DNA of 64,000 nt from Bacteriovoracaceae bacterium (GCA_947377285.1 CANCFT010000001.1:62001-126000), one strand, 5' to 3'. Shown: positions 52,034 through 61,717, numbered from the stretch's first letter. Numbers and translations are program-made. Notes: generated by a model from the letters alone, not told the origin.

Positions 52034-53263
52034 ATGTTGATGATTATCAAACTAGCATGGAGAAATATTTTTAGGAATAAGAGGCGTACTCTGCTCTCAG
52101 TTCTTGCCATCGGCGTAGGTCTTGCAGCGATGATGTTTGCAGATGCACTAATCGTTAGTCTTGGTGAAACAATGGTCAGTTCGGCAACTGAAAACTTTTC
52201 GGGAAATGCTCAAATTCATCAAACTGGTTTTATGAAAAACTTTGATGTTGAAAAAGTGATAGCAAATAATGATAACAATCAACTCTTAAACGAACTTAAA
52301 AATGAAAAATTGCTAATAGGTTTCGCCCCTAGAGTTCTTAGTTATGGAATGTTAACTTCAACTACAGATGCAAACAATATCGTTGTTTATGGAGTTGATT
52401 CTGAAAAAGAAAAAGAAGTATCAAAGCTATCAACGGTTATTATTAAAGGTGAATATTTAAATAAACTAGATGATAAAAAAATTCTTGTTGGTAAAAAACT
52501 TGCTGATAATTTAAATATAGATGTTGGTGACCGAATTGTTGTGACTGTGGCAAAAGCAGGAGCAGGCGATCTCTCTCAAGAAATGTTTCGAGTCGGTGGG
52601 ATTTTTTCCTTTGGAATTAGGGAATTGGATGAAAATGTTGCATTTTTAAATCTCAATGAAGCTCAGAAAATTCTCAATCTCGGAAATAATCTTCATGAAA
52701 TAGCTCTCAATTTTAAAGATTTAAATCTTCCTGCACAGAAAAATTTTCCATTTGCACAGAAATATTCAACTGGTGGTAATGAAGTTTTTGGTTGGAATAA
52801 GATGTTTAAAGAATTGGCATCTATTTTAAAATTCACTCAGTTCTCATTGGGAATATTAGCTTTTATATTATTTGGAATCATTGCCTTTGGAATCATGAAC
52901 ACGCTATTCATGTCTCTCTATGAAAGGATGTTTGAGTTTGGTGTATTAAGAGCTGTGGGGACAAGGCCTACTGTTGTTGGAAGAATGATTGTATATGAAG
53001 CTTTTTTATTAGCATTTATTAGCTCTATTGCGGGTGTGATTATAGGTATTATTTGTATTTCTTTTTTCTCACGTTATGGAATAGATTATCGGGGAATTGA
53101 ATATGCTCATCTAGTGTTTAAGGATAAAATTTATCCACATTTTAGGCTAATTCAATTTATTCTTTATCCACCTAGTTTAATCGTTTTTGCAACATTTGTA
53201 GGATTATACCCTGCAATCTATGCTGCTAAAATCATTCCAGCAGTAGCTTTAAGAAAAAAGTAA
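52034..53263 (+). CDS. ABC transporter permease, FtsX/LolC-LolE type (second)
   Basis: 409 residues with the same layout as its neighbour: WRNIFRNKRRTLLSV at the N-terminus, a periplasmic domain, then SLYERMFEFGVLRAVGTRP in the membrane part. Similarity between the two suggests an old duplication. GGAG lies just upstream of the ATG, 14 bases after the first permease. Confidence 0.88.
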   Translation: MLMIIKLAWRNIFRNKRRTLLSVLAIGVGLAAMMFADALIVSLGETMVSSATENFSGNAQIHQTGFMKNFDVEKVIANNDNNQLLNELKNEKLLIGFAPRVLSYGMLTSTTDANNIVVYGVDSEKEKEVSKLSTVIIKGEYLNKLDDKKILVGKKLADNLNIDVGDRIVVTVAKAGAGDLSQEMFRVGGIFSFGIRELDENVAFLNLNEAQKILNLGNNLHEIALNFKDLNLPAQKNFPFAQKYSTGGNEVFGWNKMFKELASILKFTQFSLGILAFILFGIIAFGIMNTLFMSLYERMFEFGVLRAVGTRPTVVGRMIVYEAFLLAFISSIAGVIIGIICISFFSRYGIDYRGIEYAHLVFKDKIYPHFRLIQFILYPPSLIVFATFVGLYPAIYAAKIIPAVALRKK

Positions 53264-53295
53264 TAATTTTTGAATTTTTATTGGAGTCAAATATT

Positions 53296-54000
53296 ATGAG
53301 CACAGAAGAAAAATTACAATCAAATGACATTCTTCGAACTGAAAATGTTATCAAAACATATATTAGTGGTGAGATTGAGGTAGCTGCTTTAAATAAAATA
53401 AATATTGCTATTAAAAAAGGTGAATTCACTGCGATCGCTGGCCCTTCTGGTTCTGGTAAATCTACTCTTTTAAACTTATTAAGTGGGCTTGATAAGCCAA
53501 CGACTGGGATTGTTTATATAAACGAAATGCCGATAAGTAATATGAGCGGGAACGAGCTTTCTGATTTTAGACGAGACCACATAGGATTTATCTTTCAGTC
53601 CTATAACTTAATTCCAGTTTTAACAGTCAAAGAAAATATTGAATATATTATGTTAATACAAGGAATACCTGAGGAAGAGCGATTGCATCGAGTGAATGAA
53701 ATACTCAAAGATGTGGGTCTTGTAGAGATGGGAAACCGAAGACCAGCTCAATTATCAGGAGGGCAGCAGCAAAGAGTGGCAATCGCCAGAGCGGTGGTAT
53801 CAAGACCAGCTATTATTTTAGCTGATGAACCAACTGCGAATCTTGATTCAAAAACAGCAAATAATTTAATTGATATGATGAAATCTCTCAATGAAACGAA
53901 AGGAATTACTTTTTTATTTTCGACACATGATAAAAGAATTATGGATCATTCAAGGAGAGTTATTATTTTAAAAGATGGAATTATAGACAGTGATAATTAA
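53296..54000 (+). CDS. ABC transporter ATP-binding protein (LolD/MacB type)
   Basis: 234 residues. Walker A at 49-57 (GPSGSGKST), Q-loop FQSYNLIPVL, signature LSGGQQQR (from 153), Walker B ADEPTANLD (D177, E178) and the switch histidine in FSTHDKR. The FtsX-type permeases upstream are its partners. I chose ATG 53296 with GGAG upstream; a TTG at 53281 would add five residues. The next gene starts inside its 3' end. Confidence 0.93.
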   Translation: MSTEEKLQSNDILRTENVIKTYISGEIEVAALNKINIAIKKGEFTAIAGPSGSGKSTLLNLLSGLDKPTTGIVYINEMPISNMSGNELSDFRRDHIGFIFQSYNLIPVLTVKENIEYIMLIQGIPEEERLHRVNEILKDVGLVEMGNRRPAQLSGGQQQRVAIARAVVSRPAIILADEPTANLDSKTANNLIDMMKSLNETKGITFLFSTHDKRIMDHSRRVIILKDGIIDSDN

Positions 54001-55183
54001 GTTTTTTAAAGCATTCTCGCTAGTTTTAATTTTGTTTTTTTCAATCGAACAAAATTCATTTGCCCTGAATGGGTCTTATAAAACTTTTATCTCGGAATCT
54101 CAAAATACAAATGAAGATAAATTTTTAAGTACTTTCACGAACACATTTAGGCCGAAATTTGTTTGGTCACCCAATGATAAATTCAGCTTTTATACAGCGT
54201 ATGCAATATCTGCCAATATTCAAAGTACAACTCTGCCACTAAATAATGGAATAAAAAGAACTTACAGAGCAGCTGATTTAAATCCTGATTTGTATACTTC
54301 AAATCATTCAGGTCAATCAAATGTTTTAGTTAATCAGAACCTTGATAGGTTCTATCTGAGTTATTCTGCTCAGTGGGGAAATTTAAACATTGGTCGGGCC
54401 CCAATTGCTTTTGGCTCAGCTAAGATTGTTAACCCAACAGATGTTTTAACGCCCATAACTTATCAAACATTAGATAAAGAAGAAAGGGTAGGCGTAGACA
54501 CTATCAGGATGAATGTCGCCCTTGGTTCATTGAGCTTACTAGATGTGGGATATGTTTTTGGTGATAAATTAAAAAAATCTAAAAGTGCTGCCTTTGTTAG
54601 ATTGAAATCGAATTATCTTGAAACTGATATTTCTGCCTTGCTTATGGATTTTCAGGACAATTTACTGATTGGTCTAGACTTGGCCAGGTCAGTTGGAAAA
54701 GCCAGTGCATGGTTTGAAGCTGCTTTAGTATCACCTAAGTATTTTGAAAATAATTCAAATAATAATTTGAAAAACTATGTTCGAGCAACAATAGGAATGG
54801 ATTATAAATTAACAACGAATGTTTATAGCTATATTGAGTTCCATTATAATGGAGCTGGTTCTGTTGAAGCTAAGAAATATTTTTTATTACAATCTAATAC
54901 GGCTTACACGCAAGGTGGAGTTTCACTTCAAGGTGTTCACTATCTCATTCCAGGTTTGACTTACGAGTTGAGTTCACTGTGGAAATTAACAGCCCAGTGC
55001 TTATTTAATGCAAATGATCTTTCTATTTTTAATAATTTGGCACTTGAATATAATATTGCCCAAGACGCTTTTATAGACCTTGGTGCTTATGTTCCAATGG
55101 GGACAAAGTCCCCATCAGTTCAAAAATCAGAGTTTGGAGTTTATCCTAAAATTTTATATTCTTCTTTAAGATTGTACTTTTAA
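53990..55183 (+). CDS. outer-membrane beta-barrel protein of the transport operon
   Basis: 397 residues with a signal peptide (IIKFFKAFSLVLILFFSIEQNSFA). The mature part is made of alternating amphipathic strands with many Tyr/Phe girdle residues and ends SLRLYF, as expected of an outer-membrane barrel. The NLNIGRAPIAFGSAKIVNPTDVL segment resembles porin-like families. It starts with GTG overlapping the ATPase gene by 11 bases, which ties it to the LolA-like/ABC unit as its likely outer-membrane component. Confidence 0.7.
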   Translation: MIIKFFKAFSLVLILFFSIEQNSFALNGSYKTFISESQNTNEDKFLSTFTNTFRPKFVWSPNDKFSFYTAYAISANIQSTTLPLNNGIKRTYRAADLNPDLYTSNHSGQSNVLVNQNLDRFYLSYSAQWGNLNIGRAPIAFGSAKIVNPTDVLTPITYQTLDKEERVGVDTIRMNVALGSLSLLDVGYVFGDKLKKSKSAAFVRLKSNYLETDISALLMDFQDNLLIGLDLARSVGKASAWFEAALVSPKYFENNSNNNLKNYVRATIGMDYKLTTNVYSYIEFHYNGAGSVEAKKYFLLQSNTAYTQGGVSLQGVHYLIPGLTYELSSLWKLTAQCLFNANDLSIFNNLALEYNIAQDAFIDLGAYVPMGTKSPSVQKSEFGVYPKILYSSLRLYF

Positions 55184-55635
55184 TGACAATTAGATCTATT
55201 TGGGTAAGCTGTAGATTCTTCACAAATAAAAGTTATCTTATCACCTTGATTTAATCCCAAATTTTTAACACCTTCACTTAAAATTAATTTGATCTCAATA
55301 ATTTTTTCGCTTTTCCATTCTTCATAATCAAAATCACAATCTTTAGATGACTGAGCTTGCTCTATTATTTTAGATGATACTTCGCTAAATATAACATCAG
55401 CATCCTCAAGAGTATTGGGTGTTTCTGATTTATCAAAAAGAGGAAGTGCTTTTGTATTGTCTGCTTCTGTACCAATTACTGACATACCATAACTGCCACC
55501 AATGGGATAATTTCCTAAGTAATCTAATTTATGTGTTAAAGATTTACAATTTTCCCCTCTGTAGGCATGAGTTGCAAATGCGTTGCTAGAAAATAAAGCT
55601 GCGACTAATAAACTAAGTGAAAAGATTTTTTTCAT
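55180..55635 (-). CDS. small secreted protein, unknown function
   Basis: 151 residues with a clear signal peptide (MKKIFSLSLLVAALFSSNAFA) and AGGAG before the ATG. Four cysteines in the mature part (ENCKSL, SKDCDF, TFICEES, RSNCH) suggest two disulphides. No family recognised. It overlaps the convergent barrel gene by four bases and sits 27 bases after another small secreted protein gene, with which it probably forms an operon. Confidence 0.6.
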   Translation of the reverse strand: MKKIFSLSLLVAALFSSNAFATHAYRGENCKSLTHKLDYLGNYPIGGSYGMSVIGTEADNTKALPLFDKSETPNTLEDADVIFSEVSSKIIEQAQSSKDCDFDYEEWKSEKIIEIKLILSEGVKNLGLNQGDKITFICEESTAYPNRSNCH

Positions 55636-55662
55636 AAATACTCCTAAAGTTTTAAAAATAAA

Positions 55663-56202
55663 TTAACAAGACATTCCCGAATTATAAGTAAGCTCACAAT
55701 CAAGTACCTGTGCATCTATGTTGATTTCAGTGTTATCTATATTTACATTTCCGTGAACGACACCCTGAAAAAGTGCTTTACCATTTGAATCATAACAGTC
55801 TTCTTTTTCGGCCTTTAAGCTCCATTTAACGGAATTGTTTTGATTATCAAAAGCTTTAACAGTTTCAGGGATAGCTACCACTCCAAAAAAACCTGTATTT
55901 GCTTTCTGATCAAAGGGTACTTCCGCAGTGACGGTAATAACTTTTAGTGGTGAATTGTGAAATGTTGTTCCGTAATTATTCGACTCATCAGGAGTTGTCA
56001 GTTGAAATTTTTTGTTTTCAATACTCATTTCAATTATCGGAGCAGACCATCTTGCTCCATTTGAACGTTTAAGTGAGAGTTCAATTCTTTGATTTGCACC
56101 AGAATTCTTAGCAGATTTACAAGCTAGTTTATGGCTTCCTGGATTTGCAAATGCGTTGTTGAGTAAAGTTGTAAAAATAAAGATTGCAAATAAGAGTTTC
56201 AT
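55663..56202 (-). CDS. small secreted protein, unknown function
   Basis: 179 residues with a signal peptide (MKLLFAIFIFTTLLNNAFA) and AAGGA before the ATG. The mature part is beta-rich with four cysteines (LACKSAK, KEDCYDS, VLDCELTY, GMSC). No family recognised. Divergent from a LysR-type regulator that may control it. Confidence 0.6.
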   Translation of the reverse strand: MKLLFAIFIFTTLLNNAFANPGSHKLACKSAKNSGANQRIELSLKRSNGARWSAPIIEMSIENKKFQLTTPDESNNYGTTFHNSPLKVITVTAEVPFDQKANTGFFGVVAIPETVKAFDNQNNSVKWSLKAEKEDCYDSNGKALFQGVVHGNVNIDNTEINIDAQVLDCELTYNSGMSC

Positions 56203-56267
56203 TTTGTGTTCCTTATGTTGATTTAAATTTCTACATCAAAGTATTTTACTTTGTTTGAGTTGATAAT

Positions 56268-56307
56268 TAGAATGATTAATAGCTATCCATCTAATATATA
56301 GAATGAT
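56268..56307. promoter_or_regulatory. candidate control sites between secreted-protein and LysR genes
   Basis: TAGAATGAT occurs twice (56268-56276 and 56299-56307), 31 bases apart, i.e. on one face of the helix. Nearby TTGAT and ATCAA half-sites (about 56219-56239) form a spaced dyad of the kind LysR proteins use. Weak evidence. Confidence 0.3.
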
Positions 56308-56324
56308 CCTAAGTGGACGAAATT

Positions 56325-57221
56325 ATGGAATTAAATTATCTTCGAGTTTTTTATCAAGTCGCAAAGGATGGAAAATTTTCAGAGTCAGCCAAAAAACTTA
56401 ATATTAGTCAGTCGGCCTTAAGCCGTTCAGTCAGCTTGCTTGAAGAGGCCGAAGGCGTTGTACTATTTGATCGGTCTAAAAATGGAGTTGCACTTACACC
56501 TAAAGGGCTAGATGTTTTCAGGCTATGTGAGCAATTGTTTAAAACCGAAAAAGAGATAGAAAATCTTTGCCGAGGTGTTCAAGAAAAATGTGAAGGGCAA
56601 TTATCTTTTGCTGCCTCTGATCATGTCATCAATGATTATCTGCCAAACTTATTACATGAATTTAGACGACAGTATCCTAAAGTTGTTCCTTCGATTCGTT
56701 CCGGAACACCTGATGAGATTATTAATTTACTTCTTACTACTGATTGTGAATTTGCATTAATGTTTGCCAAAATTAATACGCCCCAAATTGAATTTCGCCG
56801 TTTGCATCCAGAAAGTATGTCCTTAGTCTGTCATCCTGATTTATGGAAAGAGTGTAAATCTTCAAGTAATGAGAAAACACTCCACAAGATTATTAATAAT
56901 TATGGTTATATTAGTGGGATTGGAGCTTTAATGGGGCGGAGGTCTTCGAACGTTCTCATTGAATTGTTTGGCCAGCTCCCAACGATTGGGATTGAGGTTA
57001 ACAGTCAAGAGTCGCAAAAACGTTTTTGTCTAGCGAGAGAAGGCGTGGCTTATCTAGCAAACTTTATGGTGAAAAAAGAAATCGAAAATGGAGAACTTTA
57101 TGAAATCTCAGTTGAGCATATTCATGAATTTCATTTGTGGTTGGCGACTCCAAGAGGAAAGTATATGAGTCTTACTTCTCGAACATTTTTAAAACAACTT
57201 GATTCCCAATTAGAATTTTAA
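56325..57221 (+). CDS. LysR-family transcriptional regulator
   Basis: 298 residues. The N-terminal winged HTH is typical (LNYLRVFYQVAKDGKFSESA, LNISQSALSRSVSLLEE, LFDRSKNGVALTPKG); the C-terminal part is a periplasmic-binding-protein-like effector domain. Such regulators usually act on the divergent gene, here the pair of small secreted proteins. ATG 56325 is the natural start; GTG 56313 would add four residues. Confidence 0.92.
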   Translation: MELNYLRVFYQVAKDGKFSESAKKLNISQSALSRSVSLLEEAEGVVLFDRSKNGVALTPKGLDVFRLCEQLFKTEKEIENLCRGVQEKCEGQLSFAASDHVINDYLPNLLHEFRRQYPKVVPSIRSGTPDEIINLLLTTDCEFALMFAKINTPQIEFRRLHPESMSLVCHPDLWKECKSSSNEKTLHKIINNYGYISGIGALMGRRSSNVLIELFGQLPTIGIEVNSQESQKRFCLAREGVAYLANFMVKKEIENGELYEISVEHIHEFHLWLATPRGKYMSLTSRTFLKQLDSQLEF

Positions 57222-57241
57222 AAAAACCGAGATATCGTAAC

Positions 57242-57270
57242 TTGTTTCTATAAAATTATGTCGATATACT
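57242..57270 (+). promoter_or_regulatory. candidate sigma-70-type promoter for prolyl oligopeptidase
   Basis: TTGTTT (57242-57247) and TATACT (57265-57270) with exactly 17 bases between them, about 40 bases before the ATG. Confidence 0.45.
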
Positions 57271-57311
57271 AATTAAATAAATTAAATTCAAACTAATTAG
57301 ACGAGGTTAAA

Positions 57312-59294
57312 ATGACTGATAAATATCTTTGGTTAGAGGAAGTTTTATCTGATCAATCCATCAATTGGGCAAAAGAAATAAGTCATGAATCTATCCAAAA
57401 GCTTAAAAGTTTTTTAGATTTTGAAGATATAGAAAACAAAGCATTGGATTTTTTTGGGACAAGAGAAAAAATTCCATATGTCTCAATAGATGACAAATAC
57501 GTTTATAATTTTTGGACAGACGATGAACATATCCAAGGAATTTATCGTCGCTGTTCTATTGAGGAATATTTAAAAACCAATCCAGATTGGGAGAGCGTAT
57601 TAGATTTAGATGAACTTTCTCTTTCTGAAGACGTTAAATGGGTTTTTGAAAACTTAGTATTAAATGAAAGTAAAACGCGTGCAATGGTATTTATCTCTCC
57701 CGGCGGAAGTGATGCAAATATCGGCCGTGAGTTTGATATGTTGACAAAAAATTTTATTCCAGATGGTTTTATTCTTCCTGAATCAAAAGGGGAAGCCCAC
57801 TGGGTGAATGATAATACACTTAGATTATGCAGAACATTTGGCGAGGATTCAGAGACAGATTCTGGATATGCACGAACTATCCGTGACTGGAAGCGTGGGG
57901 AACCTCTTGAAGCAGCTAAAATAATTTTTGAAGTTGCTCAAAATGATATGATGGCACATGCTAATGACATTAAAACTAAAGATAAAACATTTTATTTTTT
58001 GTGTAGAGTTATTGATTTTTATAATAAAGAAGAGCAAGTCTTTAAAGATGGGCATTGGATCAAATTGCAACTTCCAAAAATGTATTCAGACTATGGAGTT
58101 GTCAAAAATCAATATATTGTAATGTTAAAAATGGACTGGAAAGAATTTAAAATAGGTGATGTGATTTCCTATGATTTAGAAACACATGCAACAAGTTTAA
58201 TTTTATCAGTTGGATTAAATGAATCAGTTTATGAAATAAGTTATTCAGAAACTGGAATCTATATAATCATCGACGAAGATGTTAAAGGAATTCTTTATAA
58301 AATTACTTTGCAAGACAACGAACAATGGACCCAAAGAAAACTAGAATTACCCGCAAATGGCAGCATTGATTACTTATCAACTAATTTTATGAACGATAAA
58401 TTTTTTGTTGGTTTTAGTTCTTTTAATCAACCTTCAACATATTATTACGGTGAAGGAGAAAAGATTGTATGTGTGGCCAAGAAGGCCCCTTCTTTCTTTG
58501 ATTATAAAAAAGTAATTGTAAAACAACAATTTGCAACGAGTTTAGATGGAACCAAAATTCCTTATTTTCTTGTTCATAGAAATGACTTAGTTTTTGATAG
58601 TACGAATCCAACAATTCTTTATGGGTATGGAGGTTTTGAAGTTTCATTAAAATCAAGTTTTAGCAATGAAATAGGTTCATCTTGGTTAGAAAAAGGTGGA
58701 GTTTGGGTAATGTCTAATATTCGCGGCGGCGGAGAATATGGACCCAATTGGCATCAAAGCGCCTTAAAAGAGAATCGATTTAAGGCCTATGAAGATTTTT
58801 TTGCAATCGCTGAGGAATTAATTCGTTTAAAAATAACTAACAAAGAACATTTAGGAGCAATGGGCGAAAGTAACGGAGGCCTCTTAATGGGGGTTTGCTA
58901 TACTCAAAGACCAGATTTATTTAAAGCAATAAATTGTGGTGTCCCATTATTAGATATGCATCGTTATCATAAACTTTTGGCGGGTGCCAGCTGGATGGCA
59001 GAATATGGAAATCCAGATGATGAACATGACGGAGCTTATATCCGATCAATTTCTCCCTATCAAAATATAAAAGAAAATGAAACTTATCCTGTAATTTTTT
59101 TAAATACTTCAACCAAAGATGATCGTGTTCATCCCGGGCATGCTCGCAAGTTTTGTGCAAAACTTGTTGAACATAACCACCCTGTTTATTATTACGAAAA
59201 TATTTTGGGCGGACATGGAGGAGCTAGTAATTTTAAAGAGACGGCTTTTTTGCATGCTTTGGAAATGAGCTTTTTTTGGAAGTATTTAAAGTAG
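57312..59294 (+). CDS. prolyl oligopeptidase family serine peptidase (S9)
   Basis: 660 residues: an N-terminal beta-propeller (about 70-385) and a C-terminal alpha/beta hydrolase domain. The triad is S520 (MGESNGG), D603 (KDDRVHPGH) and H635 (GGHGGAS); NIRGGGEYG is also typical. It cleaves after proline in short peptides. No signal peptide is seen, so it is cytoplasmic, perhaps for use of peptides from degraded protein. GAGG precedes the ATG. Confidence 0.93.
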   Translation: MTDKYLWLEEVLSDQSINWAKEISHESIQKLKSFLDFEDIENKALDFFGTREKIPYVSIDDKYVYNFWTDDEHIQGIYRRCSIEEYLKTNPDWESVLDLDELSLSEDVKWVFENLVLNESKTRAMVFISPGGSDANIGREFDMLTKNFIPDGFILPESKGEAHWVNDNTLRLCRTFGEDSETDSGYARTIRDWKRGEPLEAAKIIFEVAQNDMMAHANDIKTKDKTFYFLCRVIDFYNKEEQVFKDGHWIKLQLPKMYSDYGVVKNQYIVMLKMDWKEFKIGDVISYDLETHATSLILSVGLNESVYEISYSETGIYIIIDEDVKGILYKITLQDNEQWTQRKLELPANGSIDYLSTNFMNDKFFVGFSSFNQPSTYYYGEGEKIVCVAKKAPSFFDYKKVIVKQQFATSLDGTKIPYFLVHRNDLVFDSTNPTILYGYGGFEVSLKSSFSNEIGSSWLEKGGVWVMSNIRGGGEYGPNWHQSALKENRFKAYEDFFAIAEELIRLKITNKEHLGAMGESNGGLLMGVCYTQRPDLFKAINCGVPLLDMHRYHKLLAGASWMAEYGNPDDEHDGAYIRSISPYQNIKENETYPVIFLNTSTKDDRVHPGHARKFCAKLVEHNHPVYYYENILGGHGGASNFKETAFLHALEMSFFWKYLK

Positions 59295-59329
59295 GTTTGA
59301 TTTTTTATTCTAAATACTAGGAGCATTTT

Positions 59330-59905
59330 ATGGCCGGAGAAAAAGATATTTTATCGCTGATTGCCCAGTTAGATACTCAGGGTGATATTCAAGCAGAAAT
59401 AATTATTCAAAAAATAAAGAAAATTGGAAAAGTAACAATTCCCTATTTGATAGATGCAGCTCAAGATGAAAAGTTTCCAAGAGTAATGAAATGGAGTCTT
59501 TTGGCAATAGGTGCAATTGGTGACGAAAAAGGAATTCCTGTTCTAATTAAGGCCCTGAATCATGAAAGGATGACAGTTAAATTGCAAGCCATTAGTGGAC
59601 TTGCAAGAATGAAGCATAAATTATCAGCAAAAAAAATTGAATTACTTCTTAATGATGAGAGTGGTGGAGTACGTGGACGGGCCATTAAAGCGTTAATTAT
59701 TTTGAATAATATTTCCGTTGTTAATTCAATTCCACCATTGCTTAATGATTCAATGTGGTACATTCGCCAGGAAGCTTGTAAGGCATGTGAGCATTTTAAG
59801 ATTGAAAGCTCAATTCCAATTTTATTGGAGTTAGAAAATTCAGATGAAAAAATGGTAGTTCGTGCAGCGGCACGTAGTGCTCTTCGAAAAATAATACAAA
59901 AATAA
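59330..59905 (+). CDS. HEAT-repeat protein
   Basis: 191 residues, about five helical repeats of some 31 residues (e.g. KGIPVLIKALNHERMTVKLQ, NSIPPLLNDSMWYIRQEA, SSIPILLELENSDEKMVV), each with the Pro-x-Leu-x-x-Leu pattern of HEAT/PBS-lyase-like repeats. Such proteins are scaffolds for protein binding; the partner is unknown. AGGAG precedes the ATG, 35 bases after the peptidase gene. Confidence 0.82.
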   Translation: MAGEKDILSLIAQLDTQGDIQAEIIIQKIKKIGKVTIPYLIDAAQDEKFPRVMKWSLLAIGAIGDEKGIPVLIKALNHERMTVKLQAISGLARMKHKLSAKKIELLLNDESGGVRGRAIKALIILNNISVVNSIPPLLNDSMWYIRQEACKACEHFKIESSIPILLELENSDEKMVVRAAARSALRKIIQK

Positions 59906-60051
59906 ACCTCTAGAAAAAATAGATCAATTAAGTAGATAATTATTATACGTCTTTTAACTCGTACCCAGTTTATGGGCTGTTTAATTGCTATTAATAAAAC
60001 TGAATTATATAAAGAGTTTGACCAGATAAAACTTTGAAAATAGAATAAACA

Positions 60052-60750
60052 ATGATGAAATTGTTGTTAACTTTAAGTATCGCCGTTTTTTTAGAACAAG
60101 CGCTTGCTCTAGAGTGTCCACCTGGACAATATATTGTATCTGCCCATAGTCGGGATTCTTATAATCGAAATGATGGAACATTTATAAGAAGTACAAAAGT
60201 TGAGGCGCATTGCCGGAGATATAATTTTTTTAGTCCTCTTAAATTAACCTTTCTAAGTAAAATGCCAGTAGGCTGGCCAAATCAGCTCGAGCTTTTTAAA
60301 AATTGGACTCCTCAAGAAAAGAAAGAAATAGAAAAATCTTTCAATTCTCTTCCGAAAATTCTTAAAAATTTAGGTGAAGTTAAACTCTACAGATCAGTTA
60401 AATCATTGTTTCCAAATAATCAATCAACATCAGGACCTGATGATTCGATTATTGTATTTTACGATAGTGCTAAGCAATTTGGTTATAGGCAAGCACTCGC
60501 TCATGAGATGGGCCATATTTTATTTTCTAAATTAAGCAAAGAAGAAAGAGAAGACTATATTTCTGTCGCAAGATGGAGATTCACAAAAGGTTATTTTGAA
60601 ACTTCTCGTAAATCTTTTTCTGAACCTGATGGGATATTATCCCCTGAAGAAGATTTTGCTAATAATGTTGAGCATGCTGTCAGTAAGAATGATTTAACAG
60701 ATGAACAGATCACAAAATATTTACAATCCTTACTAGGGATAAAAAAATAA
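60052..60750 (+). CDS. secreted zinc metallopeptidase-like protein (HExxH)
   Basis: 232 residues with a signal peptide (KLLLTLSIAVFLEQALAL). Zinc motif H151-E-M-G-H155 (LAHEMGHIL), with acidic residues E199-E200 in SPEEDFANNVEHA as candidates for the third ligand, a gluzincin-like arrangement. Two cysteines (C22, C54) near the mature N-terminus. I cannot name the family. It is coupled by a TAATG overlap to a lipoprotein gene. The 145 bases upstream show no clear promoter. Confidence 0.7.
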   Translation: MMKLLLTLSIAVFLEQALALECPPGQYIVSAHSRDSYNRNDGTFIRSTKVEAHCRRYNFFSPLKLTFLSKMPVGWPNQLELFKNWTPQEKKEIEKSFNSLPKILKNLGEVKLYRSVKSLFPNNQSTSGPDDSIIVFYDSAKQFGYRQALAHEMGHILFSKLSKEEREDYISVARWRFTKGYFETSRKSFSEPDGILSPEEDFANNVEHAVSKNDLTDEQITKYLQSLLGIKK

Positions 60751-61247
60751 TGAAAAAAATAATTGTATTAACCACGCTCTTTTGTTTGATAACTTGTTCA
60801 AAAAATCAGATTTCAAATAGTCAATCTTCTACGATTAGAAAGTATCGGACATCGTGGGACTTAATCTACCAAATTGAAACTGAAAAATGGAATAAAGAAA
60901 AGTTACTCGCATTTTTTGGTCAGCCTAATGAAATTGTAGATGAGAAAAATAGTGCAGGTGAAAATCTAATATATGACGATCCCAATTCCGGTCATCAAAG
61001 ATGGTCATTTGGAATTAATACGAAGCAAGAGTTAACTGATATAACTTTTATACCAGACATCAGTGACGGTGAAAATTTTACAGAAAAAAAAATAATTGAA
61101 AAATGGGGAAAAAACTGTCAGAGAAAAAAGGATATTGATAGTACACAACATTTTGTTAGATATATTTATCATTTAGATTGCAATGAAATACATCGTGCAT
61201 ACTTTAACAACCACAACGAAGTAACTAGTATTTGGATACAATTATAG
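60750..61247 (+). CDS. lipoprotein of unknown function, BamE-like pattern
   Basis: 165 residues with a lipobox at LIT-C16. The KWNKEKLLAFFGQPNEIV segment followed by a RWSFGINTKQELTDITF strand pair resembles the BamE/SmpA-type alpha-beta fold, but similarity is weak. It starts with a one-base overlap (TAATG) on the secreted peptidase gene, so the two may work together at the outer membrane. Confidence 0.6.
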   Translation: MKKIIVLTTLFCLITCSKNQISNSQSSTIRKYRTSWDLIYQIETEKWNKEKLLAFFGQPNEIVDEKNSAGENLIYDDPNSGHQRWSFGINTKQELTDITFIPDISDGENFTEKKIIEKWGKNCQRKKDIDSTQHFVRYIYHLDCNEIHRAYFNNHNEVTSIWIQL

Positions 61248-61600
61248 GGGCGGTTCGCATTATTTAAAATTGGTAAATTCGGCCCTGTGATCTTTTTGAG
61301 ATTAAAGTCTCTACCTTTTAAAACAAAACCCAGGAATTGAGAATTTGTCGTTTTTGGATTAAAAGGCAGTCAAGTAGCTTTACGAAGGTCAGGATATTTA
61401 ATTCTCTTGTATCGGATTGCATTTCTCCCTACTCTTGTTTTGCAGAATTCAATTGCGATGTTCTCTATCCCGGATACTGTGAAGATTAATTGGAATATGG
61501 ATAAAGAATTTTATACAAATGAATTATCGCAGGCGAAAGCCTTCGGTTCTATTAAGATCATAAATGGTTCTGGAAATATTGGTTCGAATACCTTGATAAT
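61248..61600. other. intergenic stretch without supported gene
   Basis: About 350 bases between the lipoprotein gene and the tRNA. An open frame from 61407 runs through the tRNA antisense and is not credible. A short GC hairpin (AGGC / GCCT near 61533) lies downstream of the tRNA on the minus strand and may help end its transcript. Confidence 0.4.
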
Positions 61601-61684
61601 TGGTGCCCCGGGCCAGACTCGAACTGGCACGCCTTTCGACAACAGATTTTGAATCTATCAAGTCTACCATTTCATCACCGGGGC
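61601..61684 (-). tRNA. tRNA-Leu (anticodon CAA)
   Basis: Read on the minus strand: acceptor 5' strand GCCCCGG pairs with CCGGGGC, discriminator A, encoded CCA at 61603-61601. The anticodon stem ATAGA / TCTGT holds the loop TTCAAAA (anticodon CAA). A long variable arm (class II) and a T arm with GTTCGAGTC are present. The CCA end is encoded. Confidence 0.95.
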
Positions 61685-61717
61685 AGAGCTCTATAATAAG
61701 AGAGGGGGAACTTATCG

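Noticed and set aside
61407-61652. 81-residue open frame on the plus strand
   Set aside because: Its second half is antisense to tRNA-Leu; TTG start without ribosome-binding site and no recognisable domain.
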